Shown here: piece by piece, positions 32,841-43,199 of the stretch
How positions within the stretch are numbered: position 1 is the first letter of the stretch
Layout: every line of letters starts with the position of its first letter
Assembly: GCA_037962975.1 (NCBI GenBank)
Contig: CM075672.1
Location: 56,056,501 to 56,120,500, forward strand
Reading direction: 5' to 3'
Length of the DNA stretch: 64,000 nt
DNA from: Clitoria ternatea
Taxonomy: Eukaryota; Streptophyta; Magnoliopsida; Fabales; Fabaceae
Position numbers and translations under genes: made by a program
Notes under the pieces: generated by a model
Databases searched by the model: none
What the model saw: the letters and a program-made list of their open reading frames with translations, nothing else
Told to the model about the DNA's origin: nothing

Positions 32841-33980
32841 AAGTCGTATGGTGCATTGCAACCCCTGGAGATTCCCGTGTGGAAATGGGACTCAATTGCT
32901 ATGGACTTTGTCATGGGATTACCCAAAAACCGAGCGGGACATGATACGATTTGGGTCATTGTTGACCGACTGACGAAGAGTGCACACTTCTTACCTGTGA
33001 ACATGAAGTACCCGTTGCATAAGTTAGCACGGATTTACATCCAAGAAATTGTCCGACTGCATGGAGTGCCAACTACTATCGTATCGGATAGGGATCCTAG
33101 GTTCACGTCCCGGTTTTGGACCAGCCTGCACCAGGAAATGGGCACGAAGCTTTGGCTAAGTTCCGCTTACCACCCCCAATCGGATGGACAATCTAAGCGA
33201 ACGATTCAAAACCTGGAGGACTTGCTAAGGGCGTATGTGTTAGAGCACGGTGGAAACTGGGAGCAGTACCTCCCCTTGATTGAGTTTACATACAATAACA
33301 GCCATCACAACAGCATCGGTACGGCACCCTACGAATCACTATATGGACGAAGATGCCGAACCCCACTTTGTTGGTCGGAAACGGGTGAGAGTCTACTGTT
33401 GGGACCAAAAATTGTAAAGCAACCATCGGAACAGATCCGAGTGATAAGGGAACAGATGAAGGCGTCCCAGGACAGGCAAAAGAGCTACCATGACAAACAA
33501 ACTAAACCATTAGAATTTTCAGTCGGAGACAGAGTGTTTTTGAAGACTTCTCCGAGTAAAGGAGTCGGGCGAGCCTTGAAGGGTGGAAAGTTGAGCCCCT
33601 GATACATTGGACCTTATGAGGTGTTGGAACAAGTCGGTTCTATGGCATACCATATAGCATTACTGACTCACTTATCCCGATTGCACAACGTGTTTCATGT
33701 GTCCCAACTAAGGAAGTATCTGCATGACCCCAGCCACACAGTGCTTGATGATGAAGTGGAAATCAAGGAAGACCTGACCACTACGACTATACCGATTAGA
33801 ATCGTGGACCGATCGGTAAAGCGTTTAAGGAACAAGGACGTATAACTGGTTGAAGTAGAGTGGCAGCAAGGCAGGACTACCTCTTGTACCTGGGAACGCG
33901 AAGACGCTATGAGACAGCAGTACCCCGAATTATTCAACCAAGGTGAATGACCGACTGAATTTCGAGGATGAAATTCTTTT
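32841..33980 (+). pseudogene. Integrase core and chromodomain, Tekay T1 (catalytic Glu changed to Lys)
   Basis: The core has Asp at 32904-32906 (AMDFVMGLP), Asp at 33087-33089 (VSDRDPRF), and at the D-35-E position AAG (Lys, 33195-33197, GQSKRT) where T2 has GAG (Glu). A TGA at 33600 splits the GPY/F module (YIGPYEV). The chromodomain follows: RIVDRSVKRLRNKDV, stop TAA at 33843, then VEVEWQ and TWEREDAMRQQYPELF. Chromodomains direct integration toward heterochromatin in this lineage. The enzyme would be inactive twice over. Confidence 0.93.
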
Positions 33981-33994
33981 GAGAGGGGGAGAAC
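33981..33994 (+). other. T1 polypurine tract
   Basis: GAGAGGGGGAGAAC directly before the 3' LTR. The preceding TTCGAGGATGAAATTC is the usual end of Tekay pol. T2 has the same tract. Confidence 0.9.
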
Positions 33995-36736
33995 TGTAAC
34001 ATCCCAATTTTAAAGTTAAATGCCGAATGAAAAAAAAATAAACTATTAAGGTTTTGATTTCAAAGTGAGAAGTTAATTGATAATCATAATCAGATTAACT
34101 TAAGGAATAATGACAATTTAATTAAGGCATAGTTGGTGAAAGATGGTTGTTTGTGATTGGCGAGTTACGTGAGTGGGCTGCGACTCACGTTGTCCCATCC
34201 CACTTCCTTCTCTTCGCATGCATATATATACCCTGTATCACCGTGGATACTCGTTCTTCTCCACTGCTGCATCCTCTCTTTTCTTCTTCCTCGTTTTTAT
34301 CCTCTTTTCCCTTCCCCTATTTTGCTCTTCGTTTCTGGAGAACGCAACGACGGTGCCGAAGGAAGGTCAGAGTCCCCTTCAACTGGTGGAAGACGACCAT
34401 TGAAGCAGAGGAAGAACAACTTCTCATCCCCGAGCCGATTTCAGAGTGTGACGGTGCGAAGGAGACCTGGACGAGTCGGATAGAGCGTCAGACCGAACAT
34501 TGAGAGCAGGAGAGCTACTTGAGTTCCTTTCCGTAGGTAGGGGGTGCTTGCATGTCAAATGCATGGTCCACGAACGGTACCGGATGAATGTATTGCTTTA
34601 AGTGTGTGCATGTGTTTGTGGCGATTGAATAATATGCATGATTGTTGATTTTGGATCCTGTGTGTAAGATAGTAGTTGTACAATAATTGCATGTGATCCA
34701 GATGATGGTAATGTAGTCTGTTAGCCTTGTTAAAGACGAATGAAATGCATGGTCCTATCTCTGTTAATACTGTGAGAACATGAACGTGTGATTGTTGGTT
34801 GATTTGTCAGACGATATTACCTTGACTGTCCGATTGCTATGCATGTTGTTATGGCTGGCAAAGTATATGTAACGACTGTGTTGAATCTGTTTCTACTATG
34901 ATGGTTGCGAAGGAGGTATCAGTTGAGTAATGATGCTTGCTGGTAAATGCATTAGCTGCATGTGTAAGAATGGGGTGACCCGTGGAAGGTCTAGAGCCCC
35001 GAGGGAATGGCTTCCAGCTACAGTCCTTGGCTAGATCTTGTGAGAGCTCGTGGTAGCCGTAGGAGCTAGAGATGAGTCTAAAGACGTCAATGGGAGACCG
35101 GTACCACACGGGAAGAGCTGATGGACGAGTGGCCAGTAAGAGGGAAACTGTAACTGAAAGTCATTACTTAAGTCGGATCCGCAGGCATGCATGTAGATAT
35201 GATGCTGATTAAGATAGTACGCATAGCATGTGTTGAGTATTATGGATGACTTCCTAATGTGTGGATGCATGTGTACGTGTGAATAGAGATGAACTTTATG
35301 TAGTATGTATGTTATAGATATCATTCTGATTTGCATGGTCTTAGTTTAACCTGAATACGACTGAGTGAAAGTGAGTATGCGTACTGACACTGATACCGAG
35401 TCTTTGATTGTCATTTTGCATGTGAAAGCTCACCCCTATAGTGGTTACATTTTTCAGTGAATATCCCTCGGAATGAAGGATGAAGAAGAGGCCGAGTGCA
35501 GAACAGAGAAACCGTGCACTATGGAATATATGTGTATATGTAAATACTGTGTATAAGGTCTTGTTAAGCCTTGGCCGGCTCGTATTTTGATTTTAGTCCT
35601 TATATCTGAACTTGAACACTTTCGGGTAGTGAAAACATGCTAATGCGTTGTAATATTTAATACATCCCTATATATGTGTGTTGTGTGTTGTTCTATCCTG
35701 TAGGTGATGTCCGAGTGGTAAATATGGGTGTATAAGTATACCTTCCGAGCGTAGGAGATCAGTGTGACTATGGGTAGAAGCGGAGCTAAGTCATTGTTGG
35801 AGGAAAGCGAGATAATGAGTCATTCCGAGTGATGAGAGGTTGAATAATCCGAGCGATTGAGGTCGCATAGCCTAGAGTAGGAGTTGGTTCAAATCCCGTG
35901 AGTAACAATTATGAAATTTCATGAGTAGAGGAAAATCAACGATTTCCGAGTGAGAATCCACCGAGTGAGCCGTTCACCGACCAAGGAACGACACCTAAGA
36001 CTCTAAGTGGACCCATTGTAATAGATTAGCAAGTAGCTAAAGAACTCGAGTGAGTCCTGGCTTAGTAGGAAAATTAGAGTAGAAAATAATATGGTTACAG
36101 AATGAAAAGTAAGTAGAATACCCCGAGTGGCGTAATGGACATGGGAGTTATTCCGAGTGAGGAGTCTTCATAGATTCCGAGTGAGTGACTTGGAAATCAT
36201 TTTTGGGTTGCCAATGTATATGTAATCCGATCGAGTGGAGCCAGGGAGTGGGAATGCTGTCTAAATAGAACCGGTACGTATTAAGGGGAATCCGAGTGGG
36301 TTAAGAAGTGGATCTCCGCGAGTGAACCGTACGCTAAAACCGAGTGGAATGGCAGGATGCCGAGTGAACTTCCCACTCCAGCGAGCAAGGTGCTCGCTCC
36401 AGCGAGTGTGTTTCAGGAAGACTCTTGTGTGAGTATCGCTTAGGCGAATCATCCCTCGCCCGAGCGACTTGAGCTATTTCGCCCAAGCGTGTGGGATCAC
36501 GCTGAAGCGAGTGGACGTTGTTTGTGGGATTCGCCCAGGCGATAATGGGTTTCGCTGAATTGAATGGATCGGTCAAGCCTTGTTCCTTCCACTGACTGCC
36601 GTGCGTATGAATGTTCTTTCATTTTTTTTCCTTGTCGTCCTCTTCTTTTCTATACCGAGTGACCAGTGGTTATTTTTATGAAAATTTCCTTCCCTGTTTT
36701 TGGGTTTATTTATTTATTAAAAATTAGGGTGTTACA
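33995..36736 (+). mobile_element. T1 3' LTR
   Basis: 2742 bp, TGTAACATCCC to GTGTTACA, with dyad 34167-34190, TATA 34221-34231, the TCACCCC...TTTTTCAG block at 35428-35475, and palindromes at 36366-36545. Differences from the 5' LTR are mainly C/T and G/A. Confidence 0.95.
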
Positions 36737-36741
36737 TCATG

Positions 36742-37392
36742 GCCAATAACCAAGATGAAGACAACGAGGTAAATTTTCATGACTTAGATAAAGAATAACT
36801 ACTTGATGCTCTTGAAGAATTGTATGATAAATTTATAAAGGTTTCTAATAAGCATAAACTATCTAGGAAGACTATTGATACTCTTGAAATGCATCTAGTA
36901 GAACTTAATAAAGAAAATGAATTTTTGAAAAAGGAAGTTGCAAATGTTCAAGCATGCTCTAAGTCTAAACCTTGTGAATTTGTAAAGAAATATGACATGC
37001 TAGAGACTAAGGTTCTAGACTTGAATAAGACTCTAAAAAAATTTACCAATGGTAGAGACAATCTAAATGTTCTACTTGGTGAACAACGATGTATGTTTGA
37101 TAAAACAGGATTAGGTTTCAATGCCTATAAGAAACAAAAGAATTATAAGAACTTCTTTATACCACCTAGTAAAACTGCATCCCCTTTAATGTCATTATTG
37201 TGGTCTTAAAGGACATAGTGCATCCAATTGTAATGTTAGAAAACTAGGACCAAAGGTTATGAGAAAAGTATGGTTCCTAAAGGAACATTACCTCAAACTA
37301 ACCTACAAGGACCCAACATAAAATGGGTACCAAGTTCTCTAACTTAATTTGTTTTATAGGTATGCTTTAAAGCAAGTAACACCTATTGGTAC
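36742..37392 (+). pseudogene. Sirevirus gag, third part, with second zinc knuckle
   Basis: Resumes after tcatg: NNQDEDNEVNFHDLDKE, a TAA at 36796, then a long coiled-coil (LEELYDKFIKVSNKHKLSRK...LVELNKENEFLKKEV) typical of SIRE Gag. A frameshift near 37185 precedes an intact zinc knuckle CHYCGLKGHSASNC at 37190-37231. The basic and Pro-rich end leads to protease. Confidence 0.88.
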
Positions 37393-38670
37393 TTGGATAG
37401 TGGGTGTTCAAAACACATGATGGGAGACAAAAGTAAGTTCATATCATTTACTCCTCGAAGTAAAGGATTCGTCACTTATGGAGACAACACAAAGGGAAGA
37501 ATACTAGGAATCAGAAATGTTGGTAAAAATTCTTCCACTTCTATAAATGATGTTTTATATGTTGAGGGACTTAAACATAACTTGCTTAGCATTAGTTAAT
37601 TATGTGATAAGGGCTATAAAATTGTCTTTGAATCAAATTGTTGCATAATTGAAAATAAGTTAAACAAGGAAGTAAAGTTCATTGGTCAAAGAGTTGGTAA
37701 TATTTATATGATTAATCTTGATTGTCTTGCTTAAAGTGATGTGCAATGCTTCATAACTAAAGAAGATGAATCATGGCTATGGCATAGAAGAATTGCTCAC
37801 ATTCATGTAGACCATTTAAACAAACTTGTTTCAAAAGATTTAGTAATCGGTTTACCAAAGCTGAAATTTGAAAAAAAATTTTGTGATGCTTGCTAAAAAG
37901 GAAAACAAGTAAAGGTTTCCTTTCAAGCCAAAAATATTATTTCAACAACTAGACCTTTACAACTTTTACACATGGATTTATTTGGACCTTCAAAAATCAA
38001 AAGTTTTGGTGGAAACTATTATGGTCTTATGATTGTGGATGATTATTCTAGGTATACATGGACATTGTTTCTTACTCATAAACATGAAGCATATCATGCA
38101 TTTAAGAAACTTGCCAAGATCATCCAAAATGAACATAACTTGAAAATAGCATCCATTAGAACTGATAATGGGGGAGAATTTGAAAACCAATCTTTTGAAA
38201 AGTTTTGCAAAAAATTTGGCATTGAACATAATTTTTTGGCTCCTAGAACTCCACAACAAAATGGGGTTGTTGAAAGGAAAAATCGATCTTTAGCGGAGCT
38301 CACAAGAACTATGCTAAATGAAAGTAATATTGCGAAACACTTTTGGGCCGATACGGTAAATACCGCTTGCCATGTTATAAACCAATGTATGATAAGGCCT
38401 ATTTTAAAGAAAACCCCCTATGAGCTTTATAAAGGACGAAAACCAAATATTTCTTATTTTCATATATTCGGATGTAAATGCTTTGTATTAAACAATGGAA
38501 AGGAAAATCTTGGCAAATTCGATGCGAAATCTGATGAAGCAATATTCTTAGGTTATTCATCTACTAGTAAAGCATTTCGACTCTTTAACAAACGAACTTG
38601 TACTATAGAAGAATCTATACATGTCAAGTTTGATGAACTTAACCAAAATCCTCCGAGAAAAGGAAATTGA
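37393..38670 (+). pseudogene. Sirevirus protease and integrase
   Basis: The protease starts with YLDSGCSKHMMGDKSKF (Asp at 37396-37398, D-S-G intact). The GAG-pre-integrase block (LWHRRIAHIHVDHLNKL, then a C-x2-C-type CDAC site cut by a TAA) is broken by stops at 37598, 37732 and 37894. The integrase core is open from 37972: Asp at 37975-37977 (MDLFGP), Asp at 38164-38166 (RTDNGGEF), Glu at 38272-38274 (GVVERKN), with the second Asp and the Glu 35 residues apart. The copia-specific tail HIFGCKCFVLNN...FLGYSSTSKAFRLF ends at 38668. Confidence 0.95.
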
Positions 38671-40412
38671 TGATCTTCTAGGTACTTTCTAAGACATGAA
38701 CTTGGAAAATGAAGAAGGAAACAAAAATGAAGGAGATACACCTCAACAAAAGGAGTGGATCACTGTGAAGAATCACCCCTTGGAAAATATCATAGGTGAA
38801 ATAACAAAAGGTGTAAGTACTCAAAACGCTATTAGAAATGCTTGCAATCACTTAGCTTTTATATCACAAATAGAACCCAAAGATATAAATGAGGCTATTA
38901 TTGATGAACATTGGATGTTGGCCATACAAGAAGAATTAAACCAATTTGAAAGAAATGAAGTTTGGGAACTTGTGCCAAGACCCAATGATCACCAAATAAT
39001 AGGTACTAAATGGGTATTTAGGAACAAGCTAGATGAAAATGGAATAATCACTAGAAACAAAGCTAGGTTAGTTGCTAAGGGTTACAATCAAGAAGAGGGC
39101 ATAGACTATGAAGAAACGTATACTCCCGTAGCTAGGTTAGAAGCTATTAGACTATTGTTAGTCTTTACATGTTGTAGAGATTTCAAATTGTACCAAATGG
39201 ATGTCAAGAGTGCTTTCTTGAATGGATACATTTAAGAAAAAGTATATGTTGATCAACCTCCAGGTTTTGAAAACTATCAATTTCTAAATCATGTTTTCAA
39301 ACTAAGAAAAGCTTTATATGGTTTGAAACAAGCTCCAAGAGCTTGGTATGAAAGATTAAGCAAATTTCTCTTAGACAATAATTTTAAAAGAGGAAAGGTT
39401 GACACAACATTATTCATCAAGCACAAAAAGAATGATATACTATTGGTTCAAGTATATGTGGATGATATCATTTTTGGTGCTACTAATGAACTACTTTGCA
39501 AAGAGTTTACTAAGTTAATGTAGGATGAATTTAAGATGTCCATGATGGGAGAACTTACATTCTTCCTTAGGCTACAAATTAAGCAAACAAAAGAAGGTAC
39601 ATTCATTAGTCAATCCAAATACTGCAAGGAGTTGCTTAGGAAATTCAATATGGATAAGGCAAATGAAATTGCCACCCCTATGAGCACATCTTGCTACTTG
39701 GACAAAGATGAGAAAGGTAAAGATGTAGAAATTACCAAATATCGAGGTATGATTGGATCTTTACTCTATCTTACTACAAGTAGACCCGACATAATATTTA
39801 CCGTTTGCATGTGTGCTAGATATCAAGCATGTCCAAAAGAATCACACCTCACTACTGTAAAACGAATAATGAAATATCTTGTTGGAACTCTAAATGTAGG
39901 TCTTTGGTATCCTAAAGGTGTTGAATGTCTTCTTATAGGATATTCTGATGCTGATTTTGTGAGATGTAAACTTGATAGGAAAAGCACTAGTGGTACATGT
40001 CATTTGCTTGGTAGCTCTCTTGTTTCTTGGCATAGCAAGAAACAAGTAAGTGTTGCTTTATCAATAGCTGAGGCAGAATATGTTGCAGCTGGAAGTTGTT
40101 GTGCTCAAATCCTTTGGATGAGGGAACAACTTCTTAACTTTGGTGTTATATTAGACCATGTGCCTCTTAAATGTGACAATACTAGTGCCATTAATTAATA
40201 TCTTAAAGAATCATGTCTTGCATTCAAGGACCAAGCATATAGATATAAGACATCATTTTATTAGAGATCATGTATTAAAAGGTGATTGCATGCTTGAACA
40301 TGTTAAAACTTCTAAGCAACTAGCTGATATCTTCACCAAACCACTTGCAAAGGAACAATTCATACATATTAGAAGAGAATTAGGAATCCTAGATATTTCA
40401 AATTGTGTTTGA
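38671..40412 (+). pseudogene. Sirevirus reverse transcriptase and RNase H
   Basis: RT: WMLAIQEELNQFERNEVWEL, TKWVFRNKLDENG, ARLVAKGYNQEEGIDYEETY, DVKSAFLNGYI, YGLKQAPRAWYERL, and the catalytic YVDDIIFGA with Asp-Asp at 39461-39466. RNase H: SDADFVRCKLDRKSTSG, ALSIAEAEYVAAGSCC, CDNTSAIN, and in a second frame HIDIRHHFIRDHV, QLADIFTKPL. Stops at 39233, 39521 and 40196 and a frameshift near 40190 disable it. The order integrase-RT-RNase H confirms Ty1/copia. The reading ends at 40412. Confidence 0.95.
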
Positions 40413-41077
40413 ACATTGAATGATTTTGATAATTTCATAATTTACAATATGCTTGTTGAGCAAATGATTGATTGATGATTGATATATGGATTGGTTGATG
40501 ATTTATTTGAAAAAACTATAAGCGTTAAGCATTTCTAGGCAGCCTCTAATTGATTACCCAGCCTCATATAATCGATTAGAAACTTTCTATTTCGTGTCTA
40601 ATCGATTACCATCTCATATCTAATCGATTACGAACTCTCAGTTTTATGTCCAATCGATTAGCTCCTCTATCAAATCGATTACTGTCACTCTGTCTTCCTA
40701 ATAATCGATTAGAAGTTACTCATAATCGATTACCAAGTTTCTATTTTTAACGTAATCGATTACACCACTGACACTAATCGATTACCCCTGCGCAAAACGT
40801 TTCAAATTCCTAAGAAAAACAAACACTAATCGATTAGCCTATGGGACTATTCGATTATCCTCGTATCAGGAGCAGATTTAATGCAGAATCCAAGTGAAAC
40901 TCGTTGTCCCAATCCACATTCACCTCATTAACTCATATTTCTCATCTCTAAACCCTATTTTTTTTTACCCTATAAATACCCCTCTTTCCACTCTTCCATC
41001 TCACACCTTCAAATACCTCTCCTCCCTCCAAACTCTCAATATCTCTCATTCTCTTCATCTTCTTTTCTCCATCCACA
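40404..41077 (+). promoter_or_regulatory. LTR-like pre-env region: TAATCGATTAC array, TATA box, C/T-rich leader
   Basis: It begins TGTGTTTGAACATT...GATTTTGATAAT, similar to the element's LTR start (TGTGTTTGAATATG...TTATTTTGATAAT). An array of about 12 palindromes (40544-40859: CTAATCGATTACC, CTAATCGATTAG and others), a TATAAATAC at 40971, and a C/T-rich leader to an ATG at 41078 follow. No PPT precedes it and the sequence after the TATA box does not match the LTR. It behaves like a U3-type promoter placed in front of the env-position ORF. Confidence 0.65.
40544..40859. repeat. Second TAATCGATTAC-type palindrome array, between pol and the env-position ORF
   Basis: About twelve units at 15-40 bp spacing, for example TAATTGATTACC, TAATCGATTAGA, TAATCGATTACG, AAATCGATTACT, TTCGATTATC. 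Same core as at 13169-13671 but different order and spacers, so not a recent copy of that array. Confidence 0.92.
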
Positions 41078-42174
41078 ATGTCTTCTTCTAGAACACTGAA
41101 AAGGGCTAGGTCCTCCATGAACTAACCCAACAACCCACTTGACTTCTCTAGATTCTTTTCCACTCCAAGAGACCTCCAAAATTTCATCAAGAAATTTTCA
41201 GAGAAAGATATTATAACTCCACACTACATTGATGTCCAAGTCTTTGAGAATCCTTGTTTCACCTTCACCCAACTTCTTCACCACCACAACCTTCTTCCAT
41301 TCCTCACTCACAAGGAGGAATTTTACTATCCAGAACTGATGAAGGTCTTTTTCTACAACCTCAAACTTGTTGATGGCACATTAGAGGCTAGAGTCAAGAA
41401 TGTGACTCTAAAAATCACAAACCAATAGCTTGCTAAAATCACCCAAATTCCCCTCAATGATGCTGAATTTACCGATGGAAATCCAGAAGATGAGTGGGAT
41501 TTCAATCCTATTTCCGCACGCCAATCCCTTTGGAAGGCCAACCGTCCACTCAGTAATCATAAACTGGTAGGACAGTTAACTCTCAACAACCGTCTTCTCC
41601 ACTTTTTTATGGTTAAACTTCTTGTTCCCCGCGATGGTAATTATGCTTTAGTTGAGGAAGATGATGTTCCTCTGATGTGGGCCATCATTAACTAAAAGGA
41701 GATCAACTCCTCAAGCTCCGCATGCTCAAATCCAAGGAGCAACACAAACTACCCTATGCCATTCTCCTCACAAAAATTTTCAAGGCATATGGGGTGGACA
41801 TGGCTGGTGAACTCTCTAAGAAGGTACCCTCCCAAGCTTGCATTAGCACTCACCATCTCAACAAAATGGGCATAGTATTTGTTGCCGGTAGATGGATCTT
41901 CAAAAGTGATAGAATTCATGGAAGCAATCCCTTTGAAGAAGACCATCCTACTCCCACTGTTGATCCTACACCTGCACCCCAAGGCGAATCATCCGCTCTG
42001 GCTGACCCCTTCAACTCCCTTTATGCTTATCTTGACCAGCGCTTTGAATGCATTGACAACACTCGTCAACAGTTCCAACTGACTGAGCAGCAGCACTTTG
42101 AACTTATGGAACAACGTTATGAAGAGCTATCTCACAAAATTTCTGAATTTCACTTTTTTAATCCAGATAATTAG
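41078..42174 (+). pseudogene. Sirevirus env-position ORF ('putative plant transposon protein' type)
   Basis: ATG at 41078 (MSSSRTLKRARSSMN). Stops at about 41122, 41428 and 41693, and a frameshift near 41700. Recognisable parts: RDLQNFIKKFSEKDI, FYYPELMKVFFYNLKLVDG, ARVKNVTLKITNQ, LTLNNRLLHFFMVKLLVPRDGN, then LPYAILLTKIFKAYGVDMAGE and a Gln-rich coiled C-terminus (QQHFELMEQRYEELSHKI). This resembles the domain found in the third ORF of many legume Sireviruses (PF20167-type). No signal peptide or membrane segment is seen, so envelope function is not supported. Confidence 0.75.
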
Positions 42175-42900
42175 ATCCTAGTTTGATATGCTTTGTTAGG
42201 ATTTCCTTAATTATGTTTTTCCATTATGCACCTTGATTAAGTATTCGCAAATTTCCTTCATGTACCTTTCTTTTTAATGAATGAATATAATTTTTTTTTT
42301 ACTTATATCTCTGTCTCACTTTGTATTGTTTATTTTTGATGATTACAAAGGGGGAGAATAATTGAAGTTCATCTAAAAAAAAATTTTTGAATCTTGAAAA
42401 CTGAATCTTAATTGAATCTGAGAACTGAATCTGTTTTTAATTGAACTGAATCTGTTTCATTAAATTACAATTAATTAGAATCTGAATTTGCTAAAACTAA
42501 TTGCTTATCTTTATGTTTTTAAAAGATGACATAAACTCCTTTAGATAGGGGGAGATATTTTAAAGATAAGTTTTTATAGATAACCTTAGACATCACCTTA
42601 GAGATAATCATTGGCAAACTAACCTCTCTAAAACACAAATCAACCAACATGATATGAGGAGTGACTTGCTTAAGAAACTCATGACTTTGCATTGCCAACC
42701 AATATGGCACCTACACTTAGGTAAAGTTTGTAAAAATTCATATAATACTTACAAAACTAATATATGATATTTACTTAACATAGGACACAGTTTGTTTTAC
42801 ATGACCAGAATGATACAATTCTCAATTAAATAGGTTTATCTTATATATTTAGTTTGGTTCAAGTAAGTAACTAGAGCTTAGATATTTTTTTATCAATACA
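42175..42900 (+). other. Sirevirus 3' tail with polypurine tracts; 3' LTR missing
   Basis: PPT-like tracts: AAAGGGGGAGAATA at 42347-42360 and ATAGGGGGAGATA at 42545-42557. Multiple GGGGGAGA tracts are a Sirevirus habit. Between them is a low-complexity run of TTGAATCTG/AACTGAATCTG (42385-42495). No sequence starting like the LTR (TGTGTTTGAATATG) follows, and by about 42900 the sequence belongs to another unit. The 3' LTR was lost by deletion; the exact junction is not visible. Confidence 0.6.
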
Positions 42901-43199
42901 AAAGGAAACGTTATTGTTCTATAGGAATCACGGGTCTATTGCCCAAAATACAAGAAGGTTGTAAACAAAAACAAAAAAGGGAAGGCACTACCGCCTCACA
43001 AGATTCCAATAACAATTAAAAAGCTAAACATAAAGTCTATCCCAAAATAAGGCACTATAAAAAATAACAAAATTTCTTTCAAACAACAGGAGAAGTAGAA
43101 GGATAGTTACTCTGGTTGACATTTTGATCGTCATTTACTTCAGTACGACCAGTGGACTCACATTGCTCCAAAATTTATTTTCATCATTAGGTAGTGGGA

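Larger units (their letters stand above)
26495..36736 (+). mobile_element. Tekay/Del chromovirus T1, complete with both LTRs
   Basis: It starts TGTAACATCCC at 26495 and ends GGTGTTACA at 36736, flanked by tcatg (26490-26494, 36737-36741). LTRs are 2744 and 2742 bp, internal region 4756 bp: PBS, gag, protease, RT, RNase H, integrase with chromodomain, PPT. By eye the LTRs differ at roughly 45 positions (under 2%), so this is one of the youngest insertions in the window. All coding domains lie in one frame but are cut by nine stops. Tekay assignment comes from the C-terminal chromodomain and domain order. Confidence 0.97.

Noticed and set aside
40404..41077. Reading this as the Sirevirus 3' LTR
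   Set aside because: No PPT precedes it, sequence after the TATA box does not match the 5' LTR, and the third ORF and real PPT-like tracts lie further on.
41078..42174. Genuine envelope glycoprotein
   Set aside because: No signal peptide, membrane anchor or cleavage site is visible; the sequence resembles the plant transposon-protein domain instead.
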